From Loripinus fragilis (taxonomy: Eukaryota > Mollusca > Bivalvia > Lucinida > Lucinidae), in the NCBI GenBank assembly GCA_964019695.1, contig OZ026518.1, positions 112,592,836 to 112,656,835 on the forward strand: DNA of 64,000 nt. The letters run 5' to 3'. The position numbers and the translations under genes were made by a program. Shown in pieces: positions 1 through 12,000 of this stretch. A model generated the notes under the pieces. That model was not told where the DNA came from, searched no databases, and saw nothing but the letters and a program-made list of their open reading frames with translations. Each line of letters begins with the position of its first letter. Position 1 is the first letter of the stretch.

Positions 1-291
1 TCCTGAAAGATTATTTCATAAAAGTTGATTTTGAAAAAAAAGCCTGAAAAATTACCCAGGAAGCAAAGTTAACATTTTGCCTCGGAGCAGCAACACTTTG
101 GCCTGCTGATAACCTTTGCAAACAGTTTGGATCCAGATCAGGCCTGACAGAATGTTTGGCTTGATCTGGGACCTAGGAGTTTGACATTCTGATGCTATTT
201 CTGAAAGAACATTTCAAAAAAGTTTATATCGAAATAAAAATCAGCAGATGACAACAAAGCATACAGAATTACTTAGCATGCAAAGAGTTAA

Positions 292-501
292 ACAGTAAAA
301 CCTGTCTTATGCGACCACTCAAAAAGAAGACTCAAATTGGTTTTCAAGACCAATAATCGCTTAAGGCAGGTCAAAAGTATTGCAGAATGCTCCAATGGGA
401 GCATTCTGCAAAACTTTCGACCTTCATTAAGCTACCATATGTCATAAAGATGTTTGTTTTGTCTATTTGTGAGTGGTCGCTTAAGACAGGTTTTACTGTA
501 C
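292..501. repeat. Palindromic MITE (family M1)
   Basis: Terminal inverted repeats of about 30 bp bound this unit: the left end reads CAGTAAAACCTGTCTTATGC and the right end is its near-exact reverse complement (CTTAAGACAGGTTTTACTG). No transposase ORF. The right half of the same family recurs at 51716-51749, touching a host splice acceptor. The flanking 1-291 holds only short hairpin-type repeats (for example around 115-175) and no gene. Confidence 0.6.
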
Positions 502-726
502 CTGAAATCCTTGTCTTGATTGTATCTTTCACACACTTTACTAATGTTCATCAATCTTTCTTTGTTTCTCTGTACTGCCACCTGTAGGATATGATGGCTA
601 ATTCTATGTCTTCTAATGTTAAAATTGAACTTGGACCCTGAAATAAAATGCTTTTCATATTTGAACCAGTATGTACACGGTGAGCTCTTCCGCTGCCAAT
701 CGCAACAAATTATTTTCTGCTGTAGC

Positions 727-956
727 ATCTTCTAGTCCGTTTAAACAGTGGCGGATCCGGAGGGGGTTCAAGTGATTCGCTCGAACCCCCCCCCCCCCCC
801 CCCCCCTTTGAAACAAAATTACATGTATTTCATTTTAATGGAGAATTTTCAGGAAATCGGGAAAATTAATAATAAAACAAGGTCAAATTAACAAATCGAA
901 CCCACCTTTGTAGGTATGACCCCCTCCCATTAAGGAATCCTGGATCTGCCCCTGAT
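727..956. repeat. Degenerate GGATC-ended repeat with poly-C core
   Basis: The left edge GTGGCGGATCCGGAGG is matched in inverted form by CCTGGATCTGCCCC at the right edge. Inside is a poly-C run at about 787-806. This appears to be a diverged member of the family also seen at 1258-1521, 2275-2570 and 11943-12247. The segment 957-1257 has no gene, only a hairpin-type repeat around 980-1060. Confidence 0.4.
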
Positions 957-1257
957 TTAAAACATTGCTGTAGCAAACTAAGAACCCAGATCAGTCTACT
1001 TCTCAAACAGTCTGAACAGGGTCCACACTGTCTGTATCCAGAAATTAGTCATTGGCGTAAGCATTAACATGCAACAGACAGCAATAGCAGACAACATTTT
1101 CAGAATCGTTTTTTTCATAGCAGGCGAAGGGTTAAAATTCTATACCCACTTTTGAAAACAGTACTTTTCATAAAACCAGCTGATCAGGTTCCCCGCCGTT
1201 TTTATACACAGGATGATCTCCTAGCAGCATTGGATTGATTGAACATCAGTTGACATT

Positions 1258-1521
1258 CCATGCACGGATCGAGAAAGTTTTGTCAGAGGGGGTCCAACTT
1301 TGGAAACGTTTATTTAGAGGGGAGAGAGGATCCAAACCAAATACCACAATAAGGGGGCCATCATCAACCCGCCAGCGGCGGAACTGGCGTGCCGATGATG
1401 GCCCAATAAATGCTGACTTGGCAGCTTTGCCCCTGGGGATCCAGACCAGTATTGCTAAGAAACCCTATATTTTGTGATTTTTCAGGGGGGTCTGGACCCC
1501 CTACTGGATCCGCACATGCAT
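1258..1521 (+). repeat. GGATC-ended interspersed repeat, copy 1
   Basis: About 260 bp, ends rich in GGATC, shared with two inverted copies at 2275-2570 and 11943-12247. The short ORF over it (1235-1477) recurs only as part of the repeat and is not a host gene. Confidence 0.55.
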
Positions 1522-1674
1522 TCTGTTAAGCCATCCATAAAATACTTACTGATCTAGGATCCAAATTGTTTGCCACTCTGATAGTAATCTTGAATCGAGG
1601 TTCTATAAAAAGTCAATTTTGAAAAAAAAATGATGACGAGGGCACAGTGTTGCACAAACACTACTAGTGATTTA

Positions 1675-1917
1675 ATTGAGCCGCGACATGAGATTTCGAA
1701 CAATTTGGCATTTTGGCAACTGTAGACTTCGACGAGCCGGAGCAGCCTCCTTTTAAGCTTCGAAACTCCAAATGCTGTTCAGACAGTAGCTTAACAGTCA
1801 TAGAATAAACAAGCTACTAGCAAAGGCACTGATCAGACCACGCGTATGCGCAGGCTGATCTGAGCCTTTGCTGGATGCACATATCACATTGTTGGAAATC
1901 TCATGTCATGGCTCAAT
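1675..1917 (-). repeat. GAGCC-ended MITE, copy 1
   Basis: About 240 bp with long terminal inverted repeats (ATTGAGCCGCGACATGAG at the left, CATGGCTCAAT at the right). An inner palindrome around CAGGCTGATCTG sits off centre. Eight copies of this family occur in the window. The flanks ttTA and TAta are compatible with a TA target duplication, but not all copies agree. Confidence 0.7.
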
Positions 1918-2274
1918 TATATTGTTTCTGCATGCAATATCCTGTAAATCATCTGCTTGCGATCAATTCACATTGAATGTCAATTCTTACTTGGTTTGTA
2001 ACAGAATGATCAAAGCTTGAAATAGAAGAGAACGGACACGCCGCCTAAAATCGCCTAATCAATTTAACATACAGTGATGAAATTAAGAAAAGGGCTCACA
2101 GCCCACAGACAGATCTGGTGAATTGAGCCATGATAGGCCCAGTTATAGACATACGCCAGGTACTGATCGACTAAAATTTCCTACATGTACATTCAGACTG
2201 TCAAAAGTTTAAGTTATTGTCGCTGCAGATGAGCAGATTGGATTAAACCTTACCTGGTCGCAAGTACTGAAGAT

Positions 2275-2570
2275 ATACGCGGACGCAGAGGGGAGACAGG
2301 GGGTCCAGACCCTTGTCCTGGAAAATCACAAAGCTAACGGGTTCCTTAGCAATACTGGCCCGAACCCCCTTGAAAATCACAAAGCTACCAAGCAAGCATT
2401 CAGATGTTGGGCCATCATCGGCCCGCCAGCGAAACGCCATTTAAATGGCGTTTCGATGGCATGCCGATGATGGTCCACTTATAGTGGTATTAAGATCCTC
2501 TCTTTCCTCATCAACCTAAAAAACAACAACAACAAAAAACTGACAAAACCTTTCTGATCCGCGCACATGA
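2275..2570 (-). repeat. GGATC-ended interspersed repeat, copy 2
   Basis: Reverse-oriented copy of the 1258-1521 unit. It carries the central palindrome GCCATTTAAATGGC at about 2439-2452, which the copy at 11943-12247 shares. The 65-codon ORF across it is a by-product. Confidence 0.55.
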
Positions 2571-3639
2571 ATACCAGTTTTCTCGGTTCGATGTCCGAGT
2601 GCTGACATGGCCATTTTTACGTTGGCTTACCTGGTTCCTGGTCAAATAACGGAGCACCATAGAGTATAATGAGACACAAGTTTAAGAGAAGTATCATTGG
2701 GGGTATAAAGATAGGTCTTCTCATCAAATACCAGAAACAGCTCAGAGCCACCATGGTACCCTGAAATACATGTATAGACATTATAGTGGAGCAAATATGC
2801 TTAGGTGGGCTTTTTAATGAAGGCCACGATTCTTGACCTTTTTATTCCTCAGCCGACAAGTTGGGGAATATTTGTTTTAACCAAGCAGCCTGTGGTAGGT
2901 CTGTGTGTCACGTCTGTTCGTAGCTGGTCTGCTTCATAACTTTTATAGCCATAAAGATATTTTGATATTTCGTTGGCATATCGGCTCCAAAATGATACTA
3001 CCTTGATATCGCAACCATAGATTTGTGCTTTTATTTGATAATAATGATTTATTTGCAGCGAAACATATTTACGATAAATGGTTATGGCAAGCATATAAAA
3101 CATAATAGATGACATGAAAAATTAGTTGAAAAGATACTCGAACACAGTTTAGAAACGACCATGTTATACAGTGCCATCAAATTATACAGTGCGGTGAGTT
3201 GAGAAGTGTAATACCAGAGTCAATGTGCAGCCTCAATGTGCTCTATCAGTGCATGCGCTGTAAGCACTCATTAGGGTAGCCTCCACAAGGCACTACCAAT
3301 GAATACGGAGTACATGCCCATGTCAACTGATCTGGCGCTCTTCATGGCTACATGTAATTCACAAGTCACAATAAATTTTCCTGAATCTTAGAAATAGATC
3401 TAATATATTTTACAAAGATCTTTATAGCAGTTACGTTATTACCATTAAAAAGATGATATAATTGGGAAGCATTTTATTAATCAGTTTGATAAGTTTCTGG
3501 AAATATCCTCCCTCTCTCTGCTGTATGCCAAACATTCCAGCAAGAAATGGATTTCGTTTTCATAATGGTGTGCTGCAAACAATTCTGTTTTGCCTTAATG
3601 TCCCTTAGTCGAAGTTAAAGGTTATATTGTATAAGTGTT
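2571..3639. other. No gene recognised
   Basis: AT-rich sequence with only short ORFs (largest 88 codons at 2849-3115 on the minus strand) that show no domain, signal peptide or splice pattern I can recognise. Confidence 0.4.
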
Positions 3640-5165
3640 GTCCCTTCAAGGTGAGCTATTGTGGTCCTATGATGTCCGTCAGTACGTCCGTCCGTTCGAT
3701 ATCTGTCAACAATTTCCTTTCAACAACATCTCCTAAACTACTTGGGTCTATTGACGACAAACTTCACAGGAATGATCCTTGGGTGGTTCCCTTTCAAGTT
3801 GTTCAAAGAATAACATTCTATGCATAATTCTGGATGTCATGGCAACCAAAAGTAAAGGTTTAAAAATCTTGTCAAAAACCACTGGTCGGATTTCAAAATA
3901 GTTTGGTTCTTGGGTGACCCTCTACCAAATTTGTTCAAATTATTCTGATTGGTTGAAACACAGGGCCGCCACCAGGGAGCATGGACCATTTTCCTTCGTA
4001 ATTATGAAAATCTTGGAAGGGAAATAAATCTTGCAAATGTGGTTGTCTGTTTTGTAGAGTTTCTTCCCTTAATACTGGGAAGTCTATAATTTACAATACA
4101 GATAGTACTATAAGGATGGGATTGTCCATTATATGTTTAAGGGGTCACAGGTAGACTTTCCTAATAAGTGTGCACTTCAGTCTCTGCAAATTGCATTTAT
4201 CAAAGCAAACAAATCAGACCTGATGAAATGCAGCATTGACAAACTGCCCTTTTAGGGGTTTCCAGTATACAAATGGTTAATTCCCCGTTATCAAACGAGT
4301 TCAATCAAGTTATGCCCATGGGACCAAAGTGCACTGTCCAATAGGTAACTTAGAGAAAACATAAAAAAAATCTTGTCCGAAACCACTAGGCCTAGAGCCT
4401 TGATATGTAGCATCATCAAGTGAACCTCTACAAAGTTTGTTCAAATTATGCATCTGGGAGTCAAAAATGGCACCACGACGGATGCCACATGTTTAACTTG
4501 TTAAGATTCTACATCCTGTTAATTTTGCCAAAATAATCCATGAAGTCTTAAAAAGGGGAAGGCAACCCTGATAATAACTATGTTTTATATGAAAGATCGT
4601 AATAAACCATGAATTTTGATACCAGTTTCATCTAAATCGGTTGAAAAATGTGGAAGTTGTGAGCGTTTGAATATTTGCAAACAGTCTGTAATGGAAGACG
4701 CCATAATGTCGGCTTAGTGACGTCACTCAGCCTAATTAAATATGCGTAATCAAAATAAAAGAAAAACCAACAGATTATTTGCATTAATCTTTAATGAAAC
4801 AGTTTCCTTATGTATAAAGCTGCATATCTGCTGAAGCACAGATGATGTGATAGTTGGTATAACTAAACATTAAGCAGTTGAAAAATTCTGAAAACTAATT
4901 AAAATATTCAAAATGGCGGCTAAATATTGGCCATATTGAATTCTTTAAATGCCCATAGCTTGCCCATTTTTCAACCGATTTTGATGAAACTTGTATCAAA
5001 TTTCATGGTTCATATAGCTCTTTCTGATAAAGTATACTTATAATTAGGGTTGCTGTCCCCTTTTAATGAAACTGCTGATCTATCAAACTCATAGCTGGAC
5101 TTTGAGAGGAGCTGTGCTTTCCTAATCCTTGATAGGTGAGCGACCTAGGGCCCGAGTGCCCTTTT
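3640..5165 (+). mobile_element. Bivalve-type non-coding interspersed repeat
   Basis: The left part has a run of CGTCCGTCCGT-like sequence followed by AACAATTTC, and the right end reads GGTGAGCGACCTAGGGCCC then TTGT. From memory this layout resembles a repeat common in bivalve genomes; its class is not clear from sequence alone. There is no ORF. A separate foldback element is nested at 4548-5066. Confidence 0.45.
4548..5066. repeat. Foldback element with ~100-bp TIRs and TTAA ends
   Basis: The left arm (from AAAGGGGAAGGCAACCCT) and the right arm (ending AGGGTTGCTGTCCCCTT) are inverted copies for about 100 bp, including matching AACCATGAA and TTTCATC blocks. Both outer edges are TTAA, as expected for piggyBac-like MITEs. 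There is no coding capacity. Confidence 0.6.
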
Positions 5166-7277
5166 GTTCTTTTCATAACTGATCATTACGACAGTGAGTG
5201 CTAATTTTGAAATTTACGGCTGTGTATTTGACTAAATGAGGAGTGCCCTAAACTCCTGAGTGGGAAAGAAATAATTGTTCAGGTCTGATATATATAATAT
5301 TGGGCACTATGTGATGACCTGGTAGTTTTTGAACTGTGATCCACAACACAATGAATCGTATGAAAGGTGACGGAGCCCTACAGGCCTCAAGATATGACCA
5401 TGCAAGCTCATTAAGCATCTCGCCGACACTACTTGTGATTCGCGGGACCTGTTTCGCCATCTGCAGGTCCAGCGGGCTTCCGTCCACTGAAATTTCTCAA
5501 TTTGATTAATCTGAAGTTTTGAGTAAGGGCTCTAAATGGGTGCTGCATATTCTAGTTTAAGCCAAATCAAAGTTTTGTATTCAACTTCCTTAGTACTCAA
5601 GAAGTACGTCTTGCGAAGGAAACAAAGTGTCTTAGTTGCTTTGGGAGAAATTTCTGAAATGTGTTGACCCCAATCAATGTTATCCAACGTACGTGTATTT
5701 TGTTGACTGAACATTTTCAAAAGTTTGCTTGTCAACCTGTCAATCAATATATGTACTTTCGCTGTCAAGATTTCAAGTCTAGTCTAGGAGAAAAAATCAA
5801 GAAAATGACACATAAATAATGGCAACACAATTTTTTATTTTGTGACTTACCTTGGCGTTGTTTATTCCTCCTCTATTGGTGGGAGTTTATTTAGCCTTCC
5901 TCAGCATGAGCGTGTATAGGTGTATAGTAATAGCAGTGAGCACATGCGTGACAATAACAACACTTGGACATTGCGCCCAGCGATGACTCAGACCAGCCTG
6001 AACAACCACCCAGTATCATTCAATTCTTTATGAAAGTCTGGATCCATAGATTCCCATTTAGCGTACAGCTAAGAAAGACTGATCAGCCTTCACACAGATA
6101 TATCGTTGGTTGCGGGGTTTTCACTAGAAGCGTTTTCAATGGGTATCCCTGTGGCGTACATTTCGCATGGATTGGTGTCACCACGGCAACCCATATAAAA
6201 TTATGATTAAAATGTGACTTATAATCGCGAATAACACCCATATTCTGTTTAATACGCACAGTTTCGCAAAAATATACATCGCAAACAAAGGAGCTCTAGC
6301 GATAAGGCGTATATTTTCCCTATAGTTGACATGATTACAAAACCTTAATTTTCAAATTGCCCTGATGCTTTTAAAACTGGACTGTTCCGGTAGTAAAATT
6401 TACATAGAAAGCATATAAATAGGATTCAAAACGATTCATCATTTACAAAACCGTTAAAACTTGCGCCTTCTACTCCCACCCCTCATTTTACGTCTTTAGT
6501 TTGGATGCCGTTTAGACGAAGGTTTAAGTAAATCCTTTGCAGGCTTTCAAAAAGTAAAAGTGCTAAAATATTAAGGATATAAGTGCCCTTCCTTTTCGAA
6601 ATTTTGCGGTATTCCTTCTGCGCATGCGTGCGAAATCTTAAAATTGTGACGTTTGCCATTGAAAAGATGAAACTGGCGTCTTTCAGTTTGTTTTTTAGAT
6701 GCTCCCCCCCCCCCCCCCCCTAGACCCTAGATGCCCTTTGGACAATTAAATGTCGCTATACAAATATATAACATATGTAAAGGGCGTCTTGGGTCTAGGG
6801 GGGGAAAGGGGTTGTATAAGCGAAAGAAGACATCAAATATCTGACAAAAAATAGACCACTTTGCAAGATGGTCGTTTTTATTGTACATCAACTGTATAAA
6901 TAGTTTTACTGTACATAGCGTGATAAGACGATTGGTAGTCTAGTTCCCATATATGTTACTGAATAACAAGTACAGTTGATGATCGAAATAAATTCTCATT
7001 CAATAAGAAGTAGATTTATTACATGCATTAAGGAAATCCCATTTTAAATATAGAAATTCGGGGGCAATGGTGCATCGACGGCCCGTCCATATATATTCCT
7101 TGAATGTGCCTAGTTTCTCCAGTCGTTATTTCAACAAAATAAAACGAACGCCTCGTTTAGGGAGATTGCTCGCCTTATCGCTAGAAATTCTTTCGTTGAC
7201 CACCTTTCACTGTCTGGTCGTAGCCTAACCTGCATACAGTATCGAACCACTCTTTACATACGCTTTAAAAAATATTC
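5166..7277. other. No gene recognised; one C-tract foldback
   Basis: Only short ORFs (80 codons or fewer) without recognisable domains. At 6702-6811 a C-rich tract plus TAGACCCTAGATGCCC is followed by an inverted GGGCGTCTTGGGTCTA and G-tract, so this part can fold back. The rest shows no structure that I can name. Confidence 0.35.
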
Positions 7278-8335
7278 AACACCAAATTAGGTGGCAGCTT
7301 GGCAACCATTGGCACACGATGTCTAAAATAAATGTAAGTTTACGCCAAAAGAGGTGGCAGCTTAGCGATTATTGACACCCTTTACAGAAATAAGTGTAAG
7401 TTGACACTAAAAGGGGTGGCAGCTTAGCGATTATTGACACCCATTATAGAAATAAGTGTTAGTTGACACCAAAAGGGGTACAGCTTAGCGATTATTGACA
7501 CCCATTATAGAAATAAGTGTAAGTTGACGCCAAAAGAGGTGTAGCTTAGCGATTATTGACACCCATTATAGAAATGAGTGTAAGTTGACACCAAAAGGAG
7601 TGGCAGCTTAGCGATTATTGACACCTATTATAGAAATAAGTGTAAGTTGACACCAAAAGGAGTGGCAGCTTAGCGATTATTGACACCCATTATAGAAATA
7701 AGTGTAAGTTGACACCAAAAGGAGTGGCAGCTTAGCGATTATTGACACCTATTATAGAAATAAGTGTAAGTTGACACCAAAAGGGGTACAGCTTAGCGAT
7801 TATTGACACCCATTATAGAAATAAGTGTAAGTTGACACCAAAAGAGGTGCAGCTTAGCGATTATTGACACCCATTATAGAAATAAGTGTAAGTTGACACC
7901 AAAAGGAGTGGCAGCTTAGCGATTATTGACACCTATTATAGAAATAAGTGTAAGTTGACACCAAAAGGAGTGGCAGCTTAGCGATTATTGACACCTATTA
8001 TAGAAATAAGTGTAAGTTGACACCAAAAGGGGTACAGCTTAGCGATTATTGACACCCATTATAGAAATAAGTGTAAGTTGACACCAAAAGAGGTGCAGCT
8101 TAGCGATTCTTGACACCCATTATAGAAATGAGTTTAAGTTGACACCAAAGGGGTGGCAGCTTAGCGATTATTGACACCTATTATAAAGAATACGTAAGTG
8201 TAAGTTGACACCAAAAGGGATGGCAGCTTGGCCATAATTGGTACCAAATGTAACAAATAACTGTGTTAACACTAAATTTGGAGGAACTCAGCTGCCACCC
8301 CTTTTGGTGTTAACTTACACTTACTATTTTACTAA
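7278..8335. repeat. 62-bp tandem array with inverted terminal copy
   Basis: About 16 head-to-tail units of 62 bp, each containing AAGTGTAAGTTGACACCAAA and GGCAGCTTAGCGATTATTGA. Units differ around GGAGTGGCAGC, GGGGTACAGC and GAGGTGCAGC, and these variants recur in order, giving a higher-order period of 4-5 units. At 8288-8325 the motif is inverted (GCTGCCACCCCTTTTGGTGT). A further degenerate inverted half lies near 8460-8500. No ORF of note. Confidence 0.85.
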
Positions 8336-9026
8336 AACCATTTTATGCCATACTTTCGACAAAATTTCTTCCTGTTATTGTTGCTGTTAATCCCCGGATA
8401 ACACTCGAATTACTTGGCTTTTAAATCTGTTGAAAGGTTACACCAAGCTCAGAGGCAGTTCAGCTGCCACCAACTATGATGTAAAGTAACACTTATCTTT
8501 TACAGTGCACCAGTGAAACGTCAATCGAGCTTGTTAATCAGGAAAAGTGGTTTATCTATTAAGTCAAGGCCACTCGGGGTTGAGCCTGAGCCTGAATAAC
8601 TCGGGCGTCGCGTTGCAAGGGCATGAACTCAGCTAGCCCTAGCACTGTTTACATGCGTTAAAATACCTCCAGCGACTGGCAAAGTCCAGTTTGTCTACCG
8701 GACATCGTGGATAACCTCGCAACACCACGAGAAAAGAATCATTCGAAGACGTAATTGCCAGTCCCCAGTTTAATCGATTGGGCTCCTTGGGCTCAAAGCA
8801 TCAATTTTATACTGATTCTTTACTCCACGTTGCTTCAAAAACCTTGTTGTAGTATCACACGCGGTCCTAATTGTGCAGGGCGAGCATTGCTTGGCTGAGC
8901 TTTCTTTTCTAAGATATCGGTTGTATGTTTTTATTCTCGGCTTATTTCGCAAGACCAGACTTAAAGGACACGAAAGTGGACAAAATAAAGGACTATCTCG
9001 TACAATAAGTTTGACAAATATTGAAA

Positions 9027-12000
9027 ATGGCGTTTCTAATATTTCTGTTATGGCTAGGCATTGCAAATGCTGCTGTAATTGACAATTATGATGATGATGT
9101 TTATTGGCAGAAGATTGAAGAGAAGTTAGAAGACATGGAGAGAAGAATAGTAGCGCTGGAACTAGAAAGTAGGTTTAGCCTTCAGTATAATTATCCTCGA
9201 ACATAGGTCCTGATAGACACTATTTGGGTTTAATATTTTCTTATACATCAGTTTAAGCATGTGTTTTGGGCTCTAATTGAGAATAAGGTGGTTCTTTTGA
9301 GTGCCCACAACATATGTTTTGGTTTAACAATAAGAAAAAAAAGGAGCGCAGTGGTAGAGTGCTTGAATCGAGACCAAAGGGCTGCGGGTTCGGGCCTCAC
9401 CGGCGTCACTGCGTTGTGTCCTTGAGCAAGAACATTAATCCTAGCTTATTACTGGTTCAACCCAGGAAGACCCGTCCCTTTATAACTGAAAGATTGTTGA
9501 TGGGACGTAAAGAATCAAATCAAAACAAAACTAATAAGAAAATCAGTTTTTGATAACTCACTATAATCTTAATGGTGAATAACACAAGCCAAATACCATA
9601 TATTAGCATAGAACCAAATGATACTTAGGAGTAACACCAACAAAGTACACTGTATCCTCTGCATCTACTCAAAGTATAATATTTGTATGACTCACCAACA
9701 ATATTGTTATATGATTGCCAGCAGTCATTCTCTTATTGGCTGTAACTGTCAACAATAACATTGCATGATCGTACTTGCTACATCTAGCCCTCTGGTATGT
9801 AGACTGGCTCCAGTCCTTTAAACAATTTTCACCAATGTGTCGTATCATATACTTGTAGCCAGTCTAACTCTTAAAACAGAGCCATCAGAGTTAGACTGGC
9901 TACAAGTATACGATATGACATATTGATGAAAAAATGTTTTAAAGCCTAGAGCCAGTCTATCTGGTATGTAAAATATCTAATGTCAGGAATCCCGAAACTA
10001 TTTTTAGCTGTGAGGTAACCTTGACAAAAGTCATGTCTACACATGTCCACAGCTAATTTTAGATATGATGTTAGGAATCCCAAAACTATATTTAGCTGTC
10101 ATGCAGCCTTGACAAAAGTCATGTCTACACCTGTCCACAGCTAATTTTAGATATGATGTTAGAAATCCAAAAACTATATTTAGCTGTCAGGCAGCCCTGA
10201 CAAAAGTCATGTCTACCTGTCCACAGCTAGTTTTTGATCTAATGTCAGGAATTCTTAAACTAATTTTAGCTGTCAGGCTGCCTTGACAAAAGTCATGTCT
10301 ACCTGTCCACAGCTAGTTTTTGATCTAATGTCAGGAATTCTTAAACTAATTTTAGCTGCCAGGCAGTCTTGACACCTGTCCACAGCGATTTTTAGTTCTT
10401 AAATACATCGTAAAAGTCATATAACACAACAGTTGATTCTTTCTTTGTCTGTTAACATGTTGTTAAAACGATAAAGAATGCATCAATTGTATATTATTAT
10501 ATGACTCCTATAAAAGACCTCCTCTGATTGGCTGAAACTAGCTTGCACTGGTTGTGACAAATCTTGATGTCAAACAGTGATGAGCTAAAGACAGGTAACA
10601 TTACTGACAGAGAGCTAAAAATAGATTGAACTAAATCTAGCCCAGGTGACATTAAGTTTTGTCACTGCTACCTGAGGGCTAAAAATAGAAATTGCAACAC
10701 TGACTGATTTCTTATGTATATTTCACAGGTAAAATGTTTCAATTCAGAATTTGTTCATTTTATGAGAACAGCATTTAACCCATTTATGCCGAATGGAATT
10801 TCACACTATTATCAATTGGAACAGTCCATTTCTGTTTTAAGGGGTGTTAGGTGGTATTTATCATTTTTATTTAAGATTTGATAGAAAATTATGCAAGCAA
10901 ACAGTGGAGACCCTGATCAGATGCCGTATTCTGTGGCGTCTGATCTGTGTCTGCACTATTTGTCTTTGTCCCACAAAAAGGACGCTAGGCATATATGGCT
11001 AAAAATGCAATTATTTTGCTTATCTCATAAGAATTGCAGGAATTTGGGAAGTATATTGTTGAAATAATCTTTCTATGAACATCTGACTTGAGTAAATTTA
11101 TAAATATGAAAATAAGAGAGAGACAGTGTCATATAACAAAACAATTGGTGCATTCTTTTTCGGTTAACATCAGGATTAGTCAACCCTCGAAAGTGATGTT
11201 CACCTCGGCTTCGCCTCGATGAACATCACTGTTCTCGGGTTGACAAATCCTGATGTTAACCTCAAAAGAATGCATCAATTGTATAATGTCCAACTGTAGA
11301 CTTAAGCTATACACAAACTGGTGTGACTCTTTTTAATAATACAGATATCAAAGATGACAGCATTCTGTTAGAGCTTACTGATGCAGTCTATCAGCAGGAC
11401 GACAAGCTGATGAAAATAGAGCAAGAGAATGCTATTCTAAACGCAACAATTTCTAAGCTACAAGTCGACTTAAGAGAAGATAGAGATCATGCTGCAAGTG
11501 AGCTGCTGAGAACAGAACCACAAACACAGACATTGAAACAGACAGAAAGAGCAGTTCGTTTAGGTAAGGAATTTTTTGTCTGCAAAGGAATAAATTTCTC
11601 ACAGAACTGAGTTTTTGACCAATTTAAAAAAACAACAACAAATGAGCCGTGACATGAGATTTCCAACAATGTGGTAGGTGCGACCAGCAAAGCCTCACAT
11701 CAGCCTGCGCATACGCGCAGTTTGATCAGAGCCTTTGCTAGTCGCTGAATATTCTATGATTGTTAAGCTACTGACTGAACACCATTTGTTGTTCCTAAGC
11801 TAAACAGGGGGCTGCACAGGCTCATCTCAAAATACCACATTGTTGAAAATCACATGTCGCGGCTCAAATAAGTATGACCAGGAAATGCCTCAATCACAGA
11901 CCACAGATCAACATACGTTACCACGAGCATAACGAGTCACGCCATGGGCGGATCCAGAGGGTGGCAGGGGGTCTAGACCCCCTGAAAAAATCACAAACAT

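Noticed and set aside
9314..9553. 79-codon ORF
   Set aside because: Lies over a SINE in the C1q gene A intron.
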